64,000 bases of DNA from Intrasporangiaceae bacterium URHB0013 (GCA_000620545.1 JIBA01000017.1:124001-188000); one strand, 5' to 3'. Positions 8,145 to 17,076 are shown, counted from the first letter of the stretch. The notes: generated by a model not told the origin, from the letters alone. A program made the numbers and translations.

Positions 8145-9704
8145 TCAGCCGACTGCCTTGAGCGCGTCCACCTCCCCGGCACCGAACCAGCTGTTGTGGC
8201 CGAGTCCGCCCTGGCACCGCTGCGGTGCACCACCGTCGAGGGCCGGGAAGAAGGCGTAGGGCGCGACGTCCGCCGGGCACGGGAACGGGTTGACCGCGTT
8301 CTGCAGGGCCGCCGACAACGCACCACCGGTCTTGCCGCTGACGCTGGCGATGAGCGCCGCGACCCCTGCCGCATGGGGAGAGGCCATCGAGGTGCCCTGC
8401 TGGTAGCAGTAGGCCGCTCCGCTGGCGTCGACGACACGTCGTGCCGCGAGGCAGGTCACCGTGAGGAGCGACGCTGGCCAAGTCGAGAGCACCCTGCCGT
8501 TGGGAGCAGCCGGTGTGAGCTGTAGGATCGAGTCCCCACCGGGCGCGGCGACGTCGACCGACGAGATGCCGAAGGACGAGTAGAAGGACTTCATCCGCAG
8601 GTTGCCGGTGGCACTCACACCGACGACCCCCGACACCTCGGTCGGGACCACCGCACAGGCGTTCGTGATGTCGCGGACGACTGGCGTGGCGTCGTCGGGA
8701 CTCGTCGCGTCCTGGGTCGGGTGCGACAGGTCGTCGGCCTGGTTGCCCTCGGCGGCGACGACGAGCACGCCCTTGTCCTGGGCGTACCTGATGGCTCGAC
8801 GTTCAGCGGTCCAGATGGCCCGCTGCTCGGGGTCGTTCTTGCAGTTGAAGAGCCACGGGTCGGCGAAGTAGCTGTTGTTCGTGACGTCGACGCCATGGTC
8901 CCCCGACCACATGAAGGCACAGATGACGGCCTCCGGGAAGAAGAACCCGGCGGCGTTCCCCGCCTTGATCCCCGCGATCTTGACCGAAGGTGCCACCCCC
9001 ACGATGCCGATGCCGTTGGCCGCGGCGGCGATGGTGCCGGCCGTGTGTGTGCCATGACCGTTGTCGTCGTTGGCTGCCACCTTGCCCGGCACGGCCACTC
9101 CGGTCACGCAGTCGGCGCTCGCGGCGTCGTCGACGTTGGCGGCCAGGTCGGGGTGCGTGTAGTCGAGTCCGGTGTCGATGTCGCCCACGAGGACCGTCGG
9201 TTGCCCGGTGCTGACCGCGTGTGCCTCACCGACCTTGATCTGCCTCATGTCCCACTGCAGCCCCGACAACGAGTCGTCGAGGCCCGCGGTGCCCGCGCCG
9301 GCGGTGCCGCCCTGCGTTGCCTGGGGGGCTCCCGAACCGCCCACCGAGTCACCCGAGACCGCTCCGCCGTCGAGCGCGCTGGCGAACCGCGTCGTGGCGA
9401 CAGCACCCTCGACCCCTGGGACGTTGCGCATCTTCGCGGCGAAGTCGGGACGGGCCGATCGTGCGACGACGACGCTGATGGGGGCGTAGGTCGCGACGAC
9501 CTGGCCGCCCGCTGCGGCGACGGCGCTCGCGGCGCCGCTCGTCGAGTTCTTCTCCTTGTAGACGACCAGATACGTCGAGTTCGCACCCGCTGCCGAGGCG
9601 CCGGTTGACGCCACCCCGGTTGCGAGTGCGGTGGCCGCGACCACGGCGACCACCCCGAATACTGCAGTTCCCCGAGATCCACCCCGACTTCGTGACACGG
9701 ACAT
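8145..9704 (-). CDS. Secreted S8 family subtilisin-like serine protease
   Basis: 519 residues: a signal peptide (SRSRGG then a hydrophobic run to ASTGASA, about 1-38), an I9-like propeptide (about 44-115), a Gly/Ser-rich linker and a subtilase domain. The triad is intact: Asp177 (DIDTG), His218 (NGHGTHTAG) and Ser439 (GTSMASPHAAG), with Asn321 (AAEGN) as the oxyanion residue. ATG 9704 (MSVSRSRGG) follows a purine-rich GAGAGAGA; a start 36 nt earlier adds only Arg residues before the signal peptide. It acts outside the cell. The 9705-9910 spacer shows no further gene. Confidence 0.92.
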   Translation of the reverse strand: MSVSRSRGGSRGTAVFGVVAVVAATALATGVASTGASAAGANSTYLVVYKEKNSTSGAASAVAAAGGQVVATYAPISVVVARSARPDFAAKMRNVPGVEGAVATTRFASALDGGAVSGDSVGGSGAPQATQGGTAGAGTAGLDDSLSGLQWDMRQIKVGEAHAVSTGQPTVLVGDIDTGLDYTHPDLAANVDDAASADCVTGVAVPGKVAANDDNGHGTHTAGTIAAAANGIGIVGVAPSVKIAGIKAGNAAGFFFPEAVICAFMWSGDHGVDVTNNSYFADPWLFNCKNDPEQRAIWTAERRAIRYAQDKGVLVVAAEGNQADDLSHPTQDATSPDDATPVVRDITNACAVVPTEVSGVVGVSATGNLRMKSFYSSFGISSVDVAAPGGDSILQLTPAAPNGRVLSTWPASLLTVTCLAARRVVDASGAAYCYQQGTSMASPHAAGVAALIASVSGKTGGALSAALQNAVNPFPCPADVAPYAFFPALDGGAPQRCQGGLGHNSWFGAGEVDALKAVG

Positions 9705-9910
9705 GACTCTCTCTCCGCGGCGGCGGCGTGTGCGTCCCACCGCTTCGGGCCGACTCCTGTGGCGGCCCAGTTCTCCACGCTAGAGGTGGCGAGCCGCCGG
9801 CACGACCCTTCGAGCGAGCCTGACAGTTCGCTCGGAGAACACTGGGACCGACGCGAGACCATCACCGGGCGGCGGGGCGAATCCCCCGGTGCGAGCGACG
9901 GACTGGTGAT

Positions 9911-10351
9911 CTAGCGGTCCCGGGCGGCCGCGGTCGCCCGGTTGTTGGCCTTCTGGATCGCGTCTGCGAGCTCGTCCTTGCTCATCCGTGATCGCCCTGA
10001 GACGCCTAGACGCTTGGCGATGTCGTAGAGGTGCTGCTTCGACGCGTTCACGTCGACTCCTCCGGCCGACTCACGGTCGTCCCGGTGGGCCCGCGCATCC
10101 GGACCTCCCCGCGCGGCCTGCCGGTCGCTCGGACCCTTCTGCCCCTTCTCCTCCCAGTGGTCCCCGACCTTCTCGAAGGAGTGCTTGAGCGAGGCGAAGG
10201 CGGTGCGGTGCGCGCGCTCCCCCTCGCCGTACTGCTCGACCGCGGCGTCGTGCGTCGCGAGCCAGGTCTCCTGCGCCTTCTTGGGCGACCGCTCGAGGGT
10301 CGACGGCAGATCGGTCCCCGACGACGTGGTCGAGCGCTTCTTCGTGGGCAT
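9911..10351 (-). CDS. ChaB-family protein with Rho N-terminal-like C-terminal motif
   Basis: 146 residues. The N-terminal part (LPSTLERSPKKAQETWLATHDAAVEQYG) matches the ChaB fold, a small domain once linked to cation transport regulation and common in actinobacterial stress loci. A charged linker follows. The C-terminal 40 residues (SKQHLYDIAKRLGVSGRSRM) look like the helix-extended-loop-helix of Rho N-terminal domains, a nucleic-acid binding module. The ATG at 10351 has a strong GGAGGAGG. The molecular role is not established. Confidence 0.82.
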   Translation of the reverse strand: MPTKKRSTTSSGTDLPSTLERSPKKAQETWLATHDAAVEQYGEGERAHRTAFASLKHSFEKVGDHWEEKGQKGPSDRQAARGGPDARAHRDDRESAGGVDVNASKQHLYDIAKRLGVSGRSRMSKDELADAIQKANNRATAAARDR

Positions 10352-10485
10352 GACGGGCCTCCTCCGGTGCGCGATGGCGTGCACCCGGAACGTACCCACC
10401 GCGATGCTCCACGCTGCCCGGCCGACGGTCGGGACGGCATACGAGATCGGGGATGGGGATTCGACCCGAGGGGTACGGGACCCCC

Positions 10486-10707
10486 ATGGAGATCTCACCC
10501 GTGAGGGACCCGAGCGCCCCGGACCCCAGCGAGTTCGACGGAGGCCAGCCCGAACGCACCGACGCCGACGGACCCGACGTGCTCTTCCCCGACATCCTCG
10601 ATCCGGACGCGTCCCGGCGCGCACTGCCCCTCGCCGACGAGGGCGACGTCGTCGAGCAGCAGACCATGGTGCCGGACGACGACGTCGAGGACGAACGCCG
10701 AGACTGA
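10486..10707 (+). CDS. Small acidic hypothetical protein
   Basis: 73 residues from the ATG at 10486 (an earlier ATG at 10453 would add 11). It is rich in Asp/Glu, with ALPLADEGDVVEQ and MVPDDDVEDE near the end, a composition common among small conserved actinobacterial proteins of unknown function. It diverges from the ChaB gene. The ribosome site is weak and an antisense frame of 71 codons overlaps it; the acidic composition favours this strand. No function assigned. Confidence 0.5.
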   Translation: MEISPVRDPSAPDPSEFDGGQPERTDADGPDVLFPDILDPDASRRALPLADEGDVVEQQTMVPDDDVEDERRD

Positions 10708-10868
10708 CATCCCTTCAGCCTCGTTCGCGCCCGATTGTGGCGGAAACGTCCCGATGACCCGCTTGTGTTCCGACGCGTGCCCGACGGGGTACGGGCTGCG
10801 GCGGTGAGGACGTGGCGCCGCCCGCCCTGACCCGACGGTTCACAGCGATTCGGATCGAAGGAGATGGG

Positions 10869-12332
10869 ATGAGCGAGGCTGTCGCACAACGCACGGACGG
10901 TGCCATCAGGAGCCTGGTACCAGCGCGCATGGACCGGCTTCCGTGGACGAAGTTCCACTGGTCGGTCGTCCTCGGGCTCGGCGTGTCGTGGATCCTCGAC
11001 GGACTCGAGATCCAGATCGTGTCCGAGTCCGGCTTCCAGAAGACGCTCGGCATGTCCGCCGCGCAGGTGGGGCTGACGGGCACGGTCTACCTCGTCGGCC
11101 AGGTGGTCGGCGCGCTGACGTTCGGCCGCCTGACCGACCGGCTCGGGCGCCGCAGGCTGTTCATCATGACCCTGGTCATCTATCTGGTCGGCTCGGGCCT
11201 CGCTGGGCTCTCGCCGAACATGTGGTTCCTCTGGGTCTGCCGATTCATCGCCGGCATGGGCATCGGCGGCGAGTACACCGCGATCAACTCGGCCATCGAC
11301 GAGCTGATCCCCTCCCGCTTCCGAGGTCGCGTCGACATCGCGATCAACGGGACCTACTGGTTCGGCGCATTCTTCGGAGCGCTCGCGAACCTCTACCTGC
11401 TCAACCCCGACAACGTCGCGGAGAACGTCGGCTGGCGGCTCGCGTTCTTCATCGGCCCGATCCTCGGTCTGTCGATCATCTGGCTGCGCCGGCACATCCC
11501 GGAGAGCCCGCGCTGGCTGCTGACGCACGGGCGCGCCGACGAGGCCGAGCGCACGGTCGACGAGATCGAGGAGCGGGTGCGTCGTGAGGGCGGCGAGATC
11601 CCGGACGTCGACGACAGCAAGGCGATCCTCGTCAAGCCGGAGGACTCCATGGGCCCCAAGGTCCTGTGGGAGGTCTTCGTGCGCCGCTACGGACGCCGGA
11701 CCGTGCTCGGGCTGACGATGATGGTGACGCAGTCCTTCCTCTACAACGCGATCTTCTTCACGTACGCGTTGGTGCTGGCGAACTTCTACGGCATCAGCAA
11801 GGCGGACACCTCGCTCTATTTCCTGCCGTTCGCAGCCGGGAACCTGCTCGGGCCGCTGCTGCTGGGGCACCTGTTCGACACCGTCGGGCGCCGCAAGATG
11901 ATCTTCGGCACCTACACGATCGCGGGTCTCGTCCTGCTCGTCTCGGCCTGGGCCTTCCACGCCGAGCTGCTCACCGCGACGACGCACACGATCCTGTGGT
12001 GCGTGTCGTTCTTCTTCGCGTCGGCGGGGGCGTCCGCGGCCTACCTCACCGTGAGCGAGATCTTCCCGCTCGAGGTCCGGGGCCAGGCGATCAGCTACTT
12101 CTTCGTCATCGCGCAGTGCGCCGGTGCTGTCGCGCCCGTCCTCTACGGCGCACTCATCGGCGAGGGCACCGACAGGACGCCCCTCACCTGGGGCTACGTC
12201 GCCGGCGCGGTCATGATGATCATCGGTGGCGCCGTGGCCCTCGCGATCGGGATCGACGCGGAGCAGAAGTCGCTCGAGGACGTGGCCGACCCGTTGAGCA
12301 AGGTCACGGAGGAGTCGGGGGCGATGGCATGA
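10869..12332 (+). CDS. MFS transporter, sugar/metabolite porter type
   Basis: 487 residues and 12 predicted membrane segments. The cytoplasmic loop motif GRLTDRLGRRRLF between segments 2 and 3 and its second-half copy GHLFDTVGRRKM are diagnostic of the major facilitator superfamily. RFIAGMGIGGEYTAINS and PESPRWLLTHGR resemble sugar/organic-acid porters. ATG 10869 follows AAGGAGA by 5 bases. The stop overlaps the next gene's ATG (ATGA), so transporter and stress protein are translated together. The substrate is unknown. Confidence 0.9.
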   Translation: MSEAVAQRTDGAIRSLVPARMDRLPWTKFHWSVVLGLGVSWILDGLEIQIVSESGFQKTLGMSAAQVGLTGTVYLVGQVVGALTFGRLTDRLGRRRLFIMTLVIYLVGSGLAGLSPNMWFLWVCRFIAGMGIGGEYTAINSAIDELIPSRFRGRVDIAINGTYWFGAFFGALANLYLLNPDNVAENVGWRLAFFIGPILGLSIIWLRRHIPESPRWLLTHGRADEAERTVDEIEERVRREGGEIPDVDDSKAILVKPEDSMGPKVLWEVFVRRYGRRTVLGLTMMVTQSFLYNAIFFTYALVLANFYGISKADTSLYFLPFAAGNLLGPLLLGHLFDTVGRRKMIFGTYTIAGLVLLVSAWAFHAELLTATTHTILWCVSFFFASAGASAAYLTVSEIFPLEVRGQAISYFFVIAQCAGAVAPVLYGALIGEGTDRTPLTWGYVAGAVMMIIGGAVALAIGIDAEQKSLEDVADPLSKVTEESGAMA

Positions 12333-12883
12333 ACGTCGCCGACCTCGGGCGCGTCCACACCATCGTGGTCGGCGTGAGCCCGACGAGCGGCTCCCCCGGT
12401 GCCCTCCGGTGGGCCGTCGAGGAGGCCTCGGTTCGTGGTGGCCGCGTCGTGGCCGTGCGCGCCTGGCGACCCCATGCGCCCGAGACCGCCACCGGTGGCC
12501 GCGTGCCGTCGGTCGTCTCGGACGACAGCGCCCTCGGGGTCGAGCACTCGCGTCTGGCTGAGGACGTCGCCCATGTCCTCGGCCGCGACCACCTCGTGGA
12601 GACACGGGTCGTGGCGGGAAAGCGACGGGCCGTTCTCGCCGAGGAGAGCCGCAACGCCGACCTCGTCGTCATCGACGCCGGCCACTCCACCGAGGTCGGT
12701 GCCCGTTGGCTCGGGAGCCGTCTCGTCCGGGCCTCGCACTGTCCTGTCGTCGTCGTGCCACCCGCGCTCGGCGGCCGAGGTGCGAGCCCCCTTGGGGTGA
12801 CCGCAAGCCGGCTCGGTCGTTCGCTCGAGCGCGCCGCCGGCACGGCCGGGCGGCCCGGCTTCCAGCGCCCGCCCGCCGGCTGA
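12329..12883 (+). CDS. Single-domain universal stress protein coupled to the MFS transporter
   Basis: 184 residues with one UspA domain (TIVVGVSPTSGSPGALRWAVEEA at the N-terminus) and a 35-residue basic tail. The nucleotide loop is altered: the region corresponding to G-x2-G-x9-GS reads VIDAGHSTEVGARWLGSRL, so ATP binding may be lost or changed. The start overlaps the transporter stop by ATGA. This arrangement recalls stress-protein domains that regulate transporters, so a regulatory partner of the permease is the likely role (inference). Confidence 0.85.
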   Translation: MNVADLGRVHTIVVGVSPTSGSPGALRWAVEEASVRGGRVVAVRAWRPHAPETATGGRVPSVVSDDSALGVEHSRLAEDVAHVLGRDHLVETRVVAGKRRAVLAEESRNADLVVIDAGHSTEVGARWLGSRLVRASHCPVVVVPPALGGRGASPLGVTASRLGRSLERAAGTAGRPGFQRPPAG

Positions 12884-12927
12884 GATCGACGTCGCCTCTC
12901 ACGCAGCCGTATGCCGTGTGGCGCGTT

Positions 12928-12972
12928 CTCGGGCCCGAACTCGTTCGCGAGTTGCGTCGATTCGGGCCCGAG
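12928..12972. terminator. Nested palindrome, probable terminator of the MFS-USP operon
   Basis: A perfect 12-bp inverted repeat (CTCGGGCCCGAA at 12928-12939, TTCGGGCCCGAG at 12961-12972) encloses a second hairpin ACTCG-TTCG-CGAGT (12939-12952) with a UUCG tetraloop. There is no T-tract. It lies 45 bp after the stress protein stop and ahead of the NERD gene, so it may end transcription or act in the NERD leader. Confidence 0.55.
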
Positions 12973-13024
12973 ACCCGCTGAGCCGTGCCTATGGTGTCGG
13001 GCGACAGGGCACAGGGGGCTCAGG

Positions 13025-14377
13025 ATGGTGGCAGGTGGGTCGGCGCAGTCACGCGCCGATGAGCTGAGGGCAGAGGCATCGCAGGCGCGCGACCGGGCGG
13101 CCGCATTGGAGACTGAGGCCGGCGCCTGGGCCGCGGGAGCCGACGGCGAGCGTCGCGTGGCCACCCTGCTCGGGCAGCTGCCCGCGGGCTGGCACGCGCA
13201 CCATGATCGTCTGCTACGCCCGGGACGTACCCAGGCAAATCTCGACCACGTCGTCGTCGGACCCTCTGGGGTCTTTCTGGTCGACACGAAGAACTGGGCG
13301 GGCGGCACCAGCGTGCGCGAGGGCAACCTCTGGCAGCACACCGGCAGCAGCTCACCCAAGGGGCGCGAGCTCGACGCCGTGAGCCGGGCCGCGGGTGAGA
13401 TGGAGAGGACCTTGGGTCTCCCGGTCGTGCCCGTGATCGCGCTGGCCGGCGGCAGGTCCGCCTCCTTCACGCGACAGCGCGTGCGGGGCGTGGAGATCGT
13501 CCCCCAGGACGAGCTCGTGAGCTGGTTGTTGATCCAACCGGCGACTCCTGACCATGTCGGAGCCGAGCTGCTCGCGCGACGCGTGGCCCACACGTATCCG
13601 GCGGCGTCACCCGAGGCGGTGCCGCCTCGAGGGGCAGTGCCGCTGACCGTCCCGGAGGTCATCGGGCCGGACGGCCAGGGTTTCCCGCCGGTGGGCCGAT
13701 CCTCTCGAGATGGCACGACACGGAGATCCCGGCGCCGCCTCACCGACCCTCCCGCCACCGGTCCCACACGTCGCCGACGGCGACGTGCTGGCTCATGGGG
13801 TTCCGCGCTCGTCGGTCTGGTGATCCTGATGGCAGTCAGTCAGGTCGGCCCCCACGTCACTGCGCGCCTGATGGACTCGTTGGATTCCGGCTTGCCGGAT
13901 TCGGTTGCCAGCTCGGCGGACCCCACTCCTTCGGCTGCGTCGAAGGAGTGCAGCAGCCTCACCGGGGTGACCATCGCGAAGGTGACTGGAGCCCGCACCG
14001 TGATGGAGAAGCCCAGCTCCTCGCACGAGAGCTGCACGTGGTGGCTGGCCAAGCCGCGCTACAACACGCAAGGCGCGGATGTGATGGTCGAGACGGGGCG
14101 GACCGTGAGCGTTCGTCTGGCCGCGAGCGGGACCACGACATCCCGGGTCGACAGGTTCCCTGGCGAGGTCTCGGCCTGGCTGCCCCAGGACACGCGCCTG
14201 AGCAGCTGGAGGCCAGGCACGCGCTCGAGCCAGCCTTTCAGGGTCTACCTCCGCTTCACGTATCCCGAGGGTGCCAACGAGTCACAGGCAAGGGCTGTGG
14301 AGGCGGCTGCTGAGAAGAAGGTGACGCGTCTGGCTGAGGCGCTGGCCGTCGGGCTGGCCAAGCTCAGAAGCTCCTGA
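13025..14377 (+). CDS. Membrane protein with N-terminal NERD nuclease-related domain
   Basis: 450 residues. A short N-terminal helix precedes a NERD domain (about 38-150) with GADGERRVATLL, NLDHVVVGPSGVFLVDTKNW and the Asp...Asp-x-Lys nuclease-like core. A basic Pro/Arg region (about 215-255) leads to one membrane segment (about 257-277). The outer part carries two Cys (ECSSLTG and SCTWW), resembling secreted DUF3558-like domains. This order would place the nuclease-like domain inside and a lipoprotein-like domain outside the cell. ATG 13025 follows CTCAGG; an earlier in-frame start at 12911 lies within the upstream palindrome. Role unknown. Confidence 0.8.
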   Translation: MVAGGSAQSRADELRAEASQARDRAAALETEAGAWAAGADGERRVATLLGQLPAGWHAHHDRLLRPGRTQANLDHVVVGPSGVFLVDTKNWAGGTSVREGNLWQHTGSSSPKGRELDAVSRAAGEMERTLGLPVVPVIALAGGRSASFTRQRVRGVEIVPQDELVSWLLIQPATPDHVGAELLARRVAHTYPAASPEAVPPRGAVPLTVPEVIGPDGQGFPPVGRSSRDGTTRRSRRRLTDPPATGPTRRRRRRAGSWGSALVGLVILMAVSQVGPHVTARLMDSLDSGLPDSVASSADPTPSAASKECSSLTGVTIAKVTGARTVMEKPSSSHESCTWWLAKPRYNTQGADVMVETGRTVSVRLAASGTTTSRVDRFPGEVSAWLPQDTRLSSWRPGTRSSQPFRVYLRFTYPEGANESQARAVEAAAEKKVTRLAEALAVGLAKLRSS

Positions 14378-14453
14378 GCCGAAGCCAGCCTCTGGACCCG
14401 GTGCATGGCATGCCGGGCCAAGGTGTGGCTGCACAGCGCAACGAGGGTTCCCG

Positions 14454-15383
14454 TCAGTGGACGACCATGACGGGGCACGGCGCGTCATGGATGACCCGGT
14501 GGCTGACCGAGCCGAGGAGCACCCCGGCGAAACCGCCGTGGCCGCGTGACCCCATCACCACCAGTCCGGCCCGGACGTCGACGGCGCGGGCTGCGATCGC
14601 CGGCCCAGCGGAGCCGGCGAGCACGGTGGTCTGGACGTCCAGCCCCGGGTGCACTCGACGCGCGTCCTCTGCCACGTCTTCCAGCGTCTGGCCCACATGC
14701 AGGTGCATCTGATCGAGCATCTCCTCGCGCCCGAGGATCGTGTCGGTCTCCGGCCAGGACTCGAGGCCGCCCACGTTGTCGACCGCGACGACGTGCAGCG
14801 TGGCCTCCGCGGCAGCGGCGACCTGGACGGCGGTCTCGAGCGCCTTCTGGGCATTCTTCGAGTCGTCGAAGGCCACGACGACAGGGTGTGACGGGCCGGC
14901 ATGGACCACCGCATCCCCGCGCACGACGACTGCGGGGCAGCGGGCGTGGGCCGTCACGGCATACGACGTCGAGCCCAGCAGGCCGCCGGTGACGGCTCCG
15001 TGTCCGCGGGACCCGGTCACGACGAGGTCAGCATGGGACGAGACGCCGACGAGCTCGGCAGCCGCGCCGCCGATGACGCTCAAGGGGCGCACATCCTTGC
15101 GGTCCAAGGTCTTCGTGGCGATGTGGATGGCCTCCTCGAGCACGCTGCGGGACATCTCGTCGTGCGCCTGCAGTCCGGGGTCGTACGCGCGGAAGGTGGG
15201 CGTCATCGTCAGGCCGACGCACTGCAGCACGGTCAGCTGCCGGTCGTCGCGCTTCGCGGTCTCGACCGCCCAGTCGAGGGCAAGGCGTGAGCCGGCGGAC
15301 CCGTCGTAACCGACCACGATGCCGTGGTCCGTCGTCTCAGTGGTCTCGGTCGTCCCGTCCGGTGAGCTGAGTGCGGCGCTCAT
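14454..15383 (-). CDS. Tandem-domain universal stress protein, paralogue
   Basis: 309 residues with two UspA domains (about 18-155 and 165-309), each with the G-x2-G-x9-GS ATP motif (TGSRGHGAVTGGLLGS and MGSRGHGGFAGVLLGS). It is a close paralogue of the protein at 7017-7910: the C-termini share the same pattern (LLGSVSHRVIHDAPCPVMVV). ATG 15383 follows GGAAGGAAAGAG. The N-terminus has a Thr/Glu run (TTETTETT) absent from the paralogue. The leaders are also related, so both genes probably answer the same signal. Confidence 0.9.
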   Translation of the reverse strand: MSAALSSPDGTTETTETTDHGIVVGYDGSAGSRLALDWAVETAKRDDRQLTVLQCVGLTMTPTFRAYDPGLQAHDEMSRSVLEEAIHIATKTLDRKDVRPLSVIGGAAAELVGVSSHADLVVTGSRGHGAVTGGLLGSTSYAVTAHARCPAVVVRGDAVVHAGPSHPVVVAFDDSKNAQKALETAVQVAAAAEATLHVVAVDNVGGLESWPETDTILGREEMLDQMHLHVGQTLEDVAEDARRVHPGLDVQTTVLAGSAGPAIAARAVDVRAGLVVMGSRGHGGFAGVLLGSVSHRVIHDAPCPVMVVH

Positions 15384-15465
15384 GTGCTCTTTCCTTCCAC
15401 GGCGGCCGGGGCCGTGTGCTCCGGCCACTTCCATCGTCGCGCGTTCACGGCCGTCCGGCAGGCAC

Positions 15466-15472
15466 TTGTGAC
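15466..15472 (-). promoter_or_regulatory. Shared promoter-proximal motif GTCACAA (USP paralogue 2)
   Basis: Minus-strand GTCACAA lies 83 nt upstream of ATG 15383, matching the position of the same heptamer before the paralogue at 7910. It overlaps the first arm of the hairpin at 15470-15494. Confidence 0.4.
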
Positions 15473-15494
15473 CGCCCGGGTACGTCGGGCGGTC
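15470..15494. terminator. GC hairpin after the PLP decarboxylase gene
   Basis: A perfect 9-bp stem (GACCGCCCG / CGGGCGGTC) with a 7-base loop lies 52 bp past the stop of the minus-strand decarboxylase gene. No T-tract follows. Probably a transcription terminator separating that gene from the stress protein promoter. Confidence 0.55.
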
Positions 15495-15546
15495 AGGCGC
15501 AGCAGGTGGGAGGCGCCTCCGAACACTCGCGTCACGCCATACTCCA

Positions 15547-16932
15547 CTACGACGATGCGGCCCCGCGGAGGATGGCGTCGGCCGACACGTCGATGTCGCG
15601 CTCGGTTGTCGTCGCGTTCGACACCGAGACGCGGATGAGACGTTGGCCGTGCCAGGTCGTCCCGCCCACCCAGCACGTCCCCTCACGCTGGACGGCGTCG
15701 ACGATGGCGTCCGTGCGGCTCGGGTCGCCGATGCTCACGAGCACCTGGTTGAGGACGACGTCGTTGTGGATGGACGCGCCGCCTGCAGCGAGACGTTCGG
15801 CCATGCGCCGGGCCAGGGCACACGTGCGCTCGACGAGATCGGCCACACCGCCCGTGCCCAGTTCGCGGAGCGCCGCCCAAACCGCGAATCCCCTTGCCCG
15901 TCTGGATGACTCAGGTGTCAGGTCTCCGAGGACGTAGTCGGAGTCCGCACCGGACCCCGTGAGGTACGAGGCGGCATACGACATGGTCGCGGCGTGGAGT
16001 GCCGCGTCGGCACAGAACGCGAGACCACAGTCATAGGGGACGTTGAGCCACTTGTGGGCGTCAGTGCCCCAGGAGTCGGCGAGCTCTACGCCGTCGACGA
16101 GGTGGGCAGTGCTGGGGCTCGCGGCCGCCCAGAGCCCGAAGGCGCCGTCGACATGGACCCAGGCGCCACGCTCGTGCGCCAGCGTCGTCGCGGACCGGAG
16201 GTCGTCGCACGCGCCTGTGTTGACGTTGCCCGCCTGGAGGCAGACGAGCGCGGGCCGGTCGCGAAGGGCGTCGAGGGTCGTGCGGAGCCGGTCGACGTCG
16301 ATGGCGCCCTGCGCGTTCGTCGCAACGGGTTCGATGCTGCGCGTGCCGAAGCCGAGCAGACGGGCCGCACGGTCGATCGTCGCGTGCCGTTCCTCGCTCG
16401 CAACGATGACGATGGGAGGAGCCCCGAACAGACCATCCCGTGCGACGTCCCATCCGACGTCACGGAGCACACGCTGCCGCCCGACCGCGAGTCCGACGGT
16501 GTTCGCCGCCTGGGCGCCGGTGACGAAGCCCACCGAGGCGGTCTCCGGCAGTCCCAGCAGCTGCTTCGTCCAGTTGCCGGCCGCCCGCTCGGCGGCCGCG
16601 GCGGCCGGCGATAGCACTTCGTTGTAGGCGCACTGGTCCCAGCCTGTAGCGAGCAGGTCAGCGGCTGTCGCCGCCGGTGAGGCACCGCCGATGACGAAAC
16701 CGAAGAATCGAGGGCCGACCGTGCCGACGAGTCCGGGATGCGCGGCCGCGATCAGGTCGTCGACGACGCGTCCTGGGTCCGTGGGGTCGGCCCCGAGCGG
16801 ACCGCCGAAGGCTGCCGCCAGGGACTCACGGTCGAGCGAGGGCTGCTGCAGGGGGTGGTCGGCGACGGTGACGCGATGGCGAGCGCCCTCGGCGGCAGCC
16901 CGAGCGAAGAGCTGGTGCAGGTCGACATCCAT
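15547..16932 (-). CDS. Pyridoxal-phosphate-dependent group II decarboxylase family protein
   Basis: 461 residues, fold-type I PLP enzyme of the aromatic amino acid/glutamate decarboxylase group. Visible features are the GPRFFGFVIGGASP substrate loop, TGAQAANTVGLAVGR near the phosphate site, HVDGAFGLWAA with the PLP-nitrogen Asp, and TDAHKWLNVPYDCG with the Schiff-base Lys (about 295). The start MDVDLHQLF is preceded by AGAGGAG; a start 36 nt upstream is less supported. Members decarboxylate aromatic amino acids or act as related lyases, and the substrate is not readable here. It stands alone between terminator-like hairpins. Confidence 0.87.
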   Translation of the reverse strand: MDVDLHQLFARAAAEGARHRVTVADHPLQQPSLDRESLAAAFGGPLGADPTDPGRVVDDLIAAAHPGLVGTVGPRFFGFVIGGASPAATAADLLATGWDQCAYNEVLSPAAAAAERAAGNWTKQLLGLPETASVGFVTGAQAANTVGLAVGRQRVLRDVGWDVARDGLFGAPPIVIVASEERHATIDRAARLLGFGTRSIEPVATNAQGAIDVDRLRTTLDALRDRPALVCLQAGNVNTGACDDLRSATTLAHERGAWVHVDGAFGLWAAASPSTAHLVDGVELADSWGTDAHKWLNVPYDCGLAFCADAALHAATMSYAASYLTGSGADSDYVLGDLTPESSRRARGFAVWAALRELGTGGVADLVERTCALARRMAERLAAGGASIHNDVVLNQVLVSIGDPSRTDAIVDAVQREGTCWVGGTTWHGQRLIRVSVSNATTTERDIDVSADAILRGAASS

Positions 16933-17076
16933 CCCCCGCACGCTCCTCTGCGGAAGAGCGGGGCGCAAGGTCGCGCCGGCGTGACATGTCCTCTTCGCCG
17001 GTGTGGAGACGTCAGGTGATCTTTACCAGGGTCTCCAGTTGCTCTGAGGGACAAGCAATCTGGGCCAGACGGTGCC

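Noticed and set aside
10071-12605. An 844-codon antisense open frame opposite the MFS transporter
   Set aside because: Shadow of the transporter and stress protein genes; composition is atypical and it covers several genes with strong evidence.
12936-12947. CGAACTCGTTCG as a LexA box
   Set aside because: The arms are only 2 bp apart, not 4 as in SOS boxes; it belongs to the nested hairpin.
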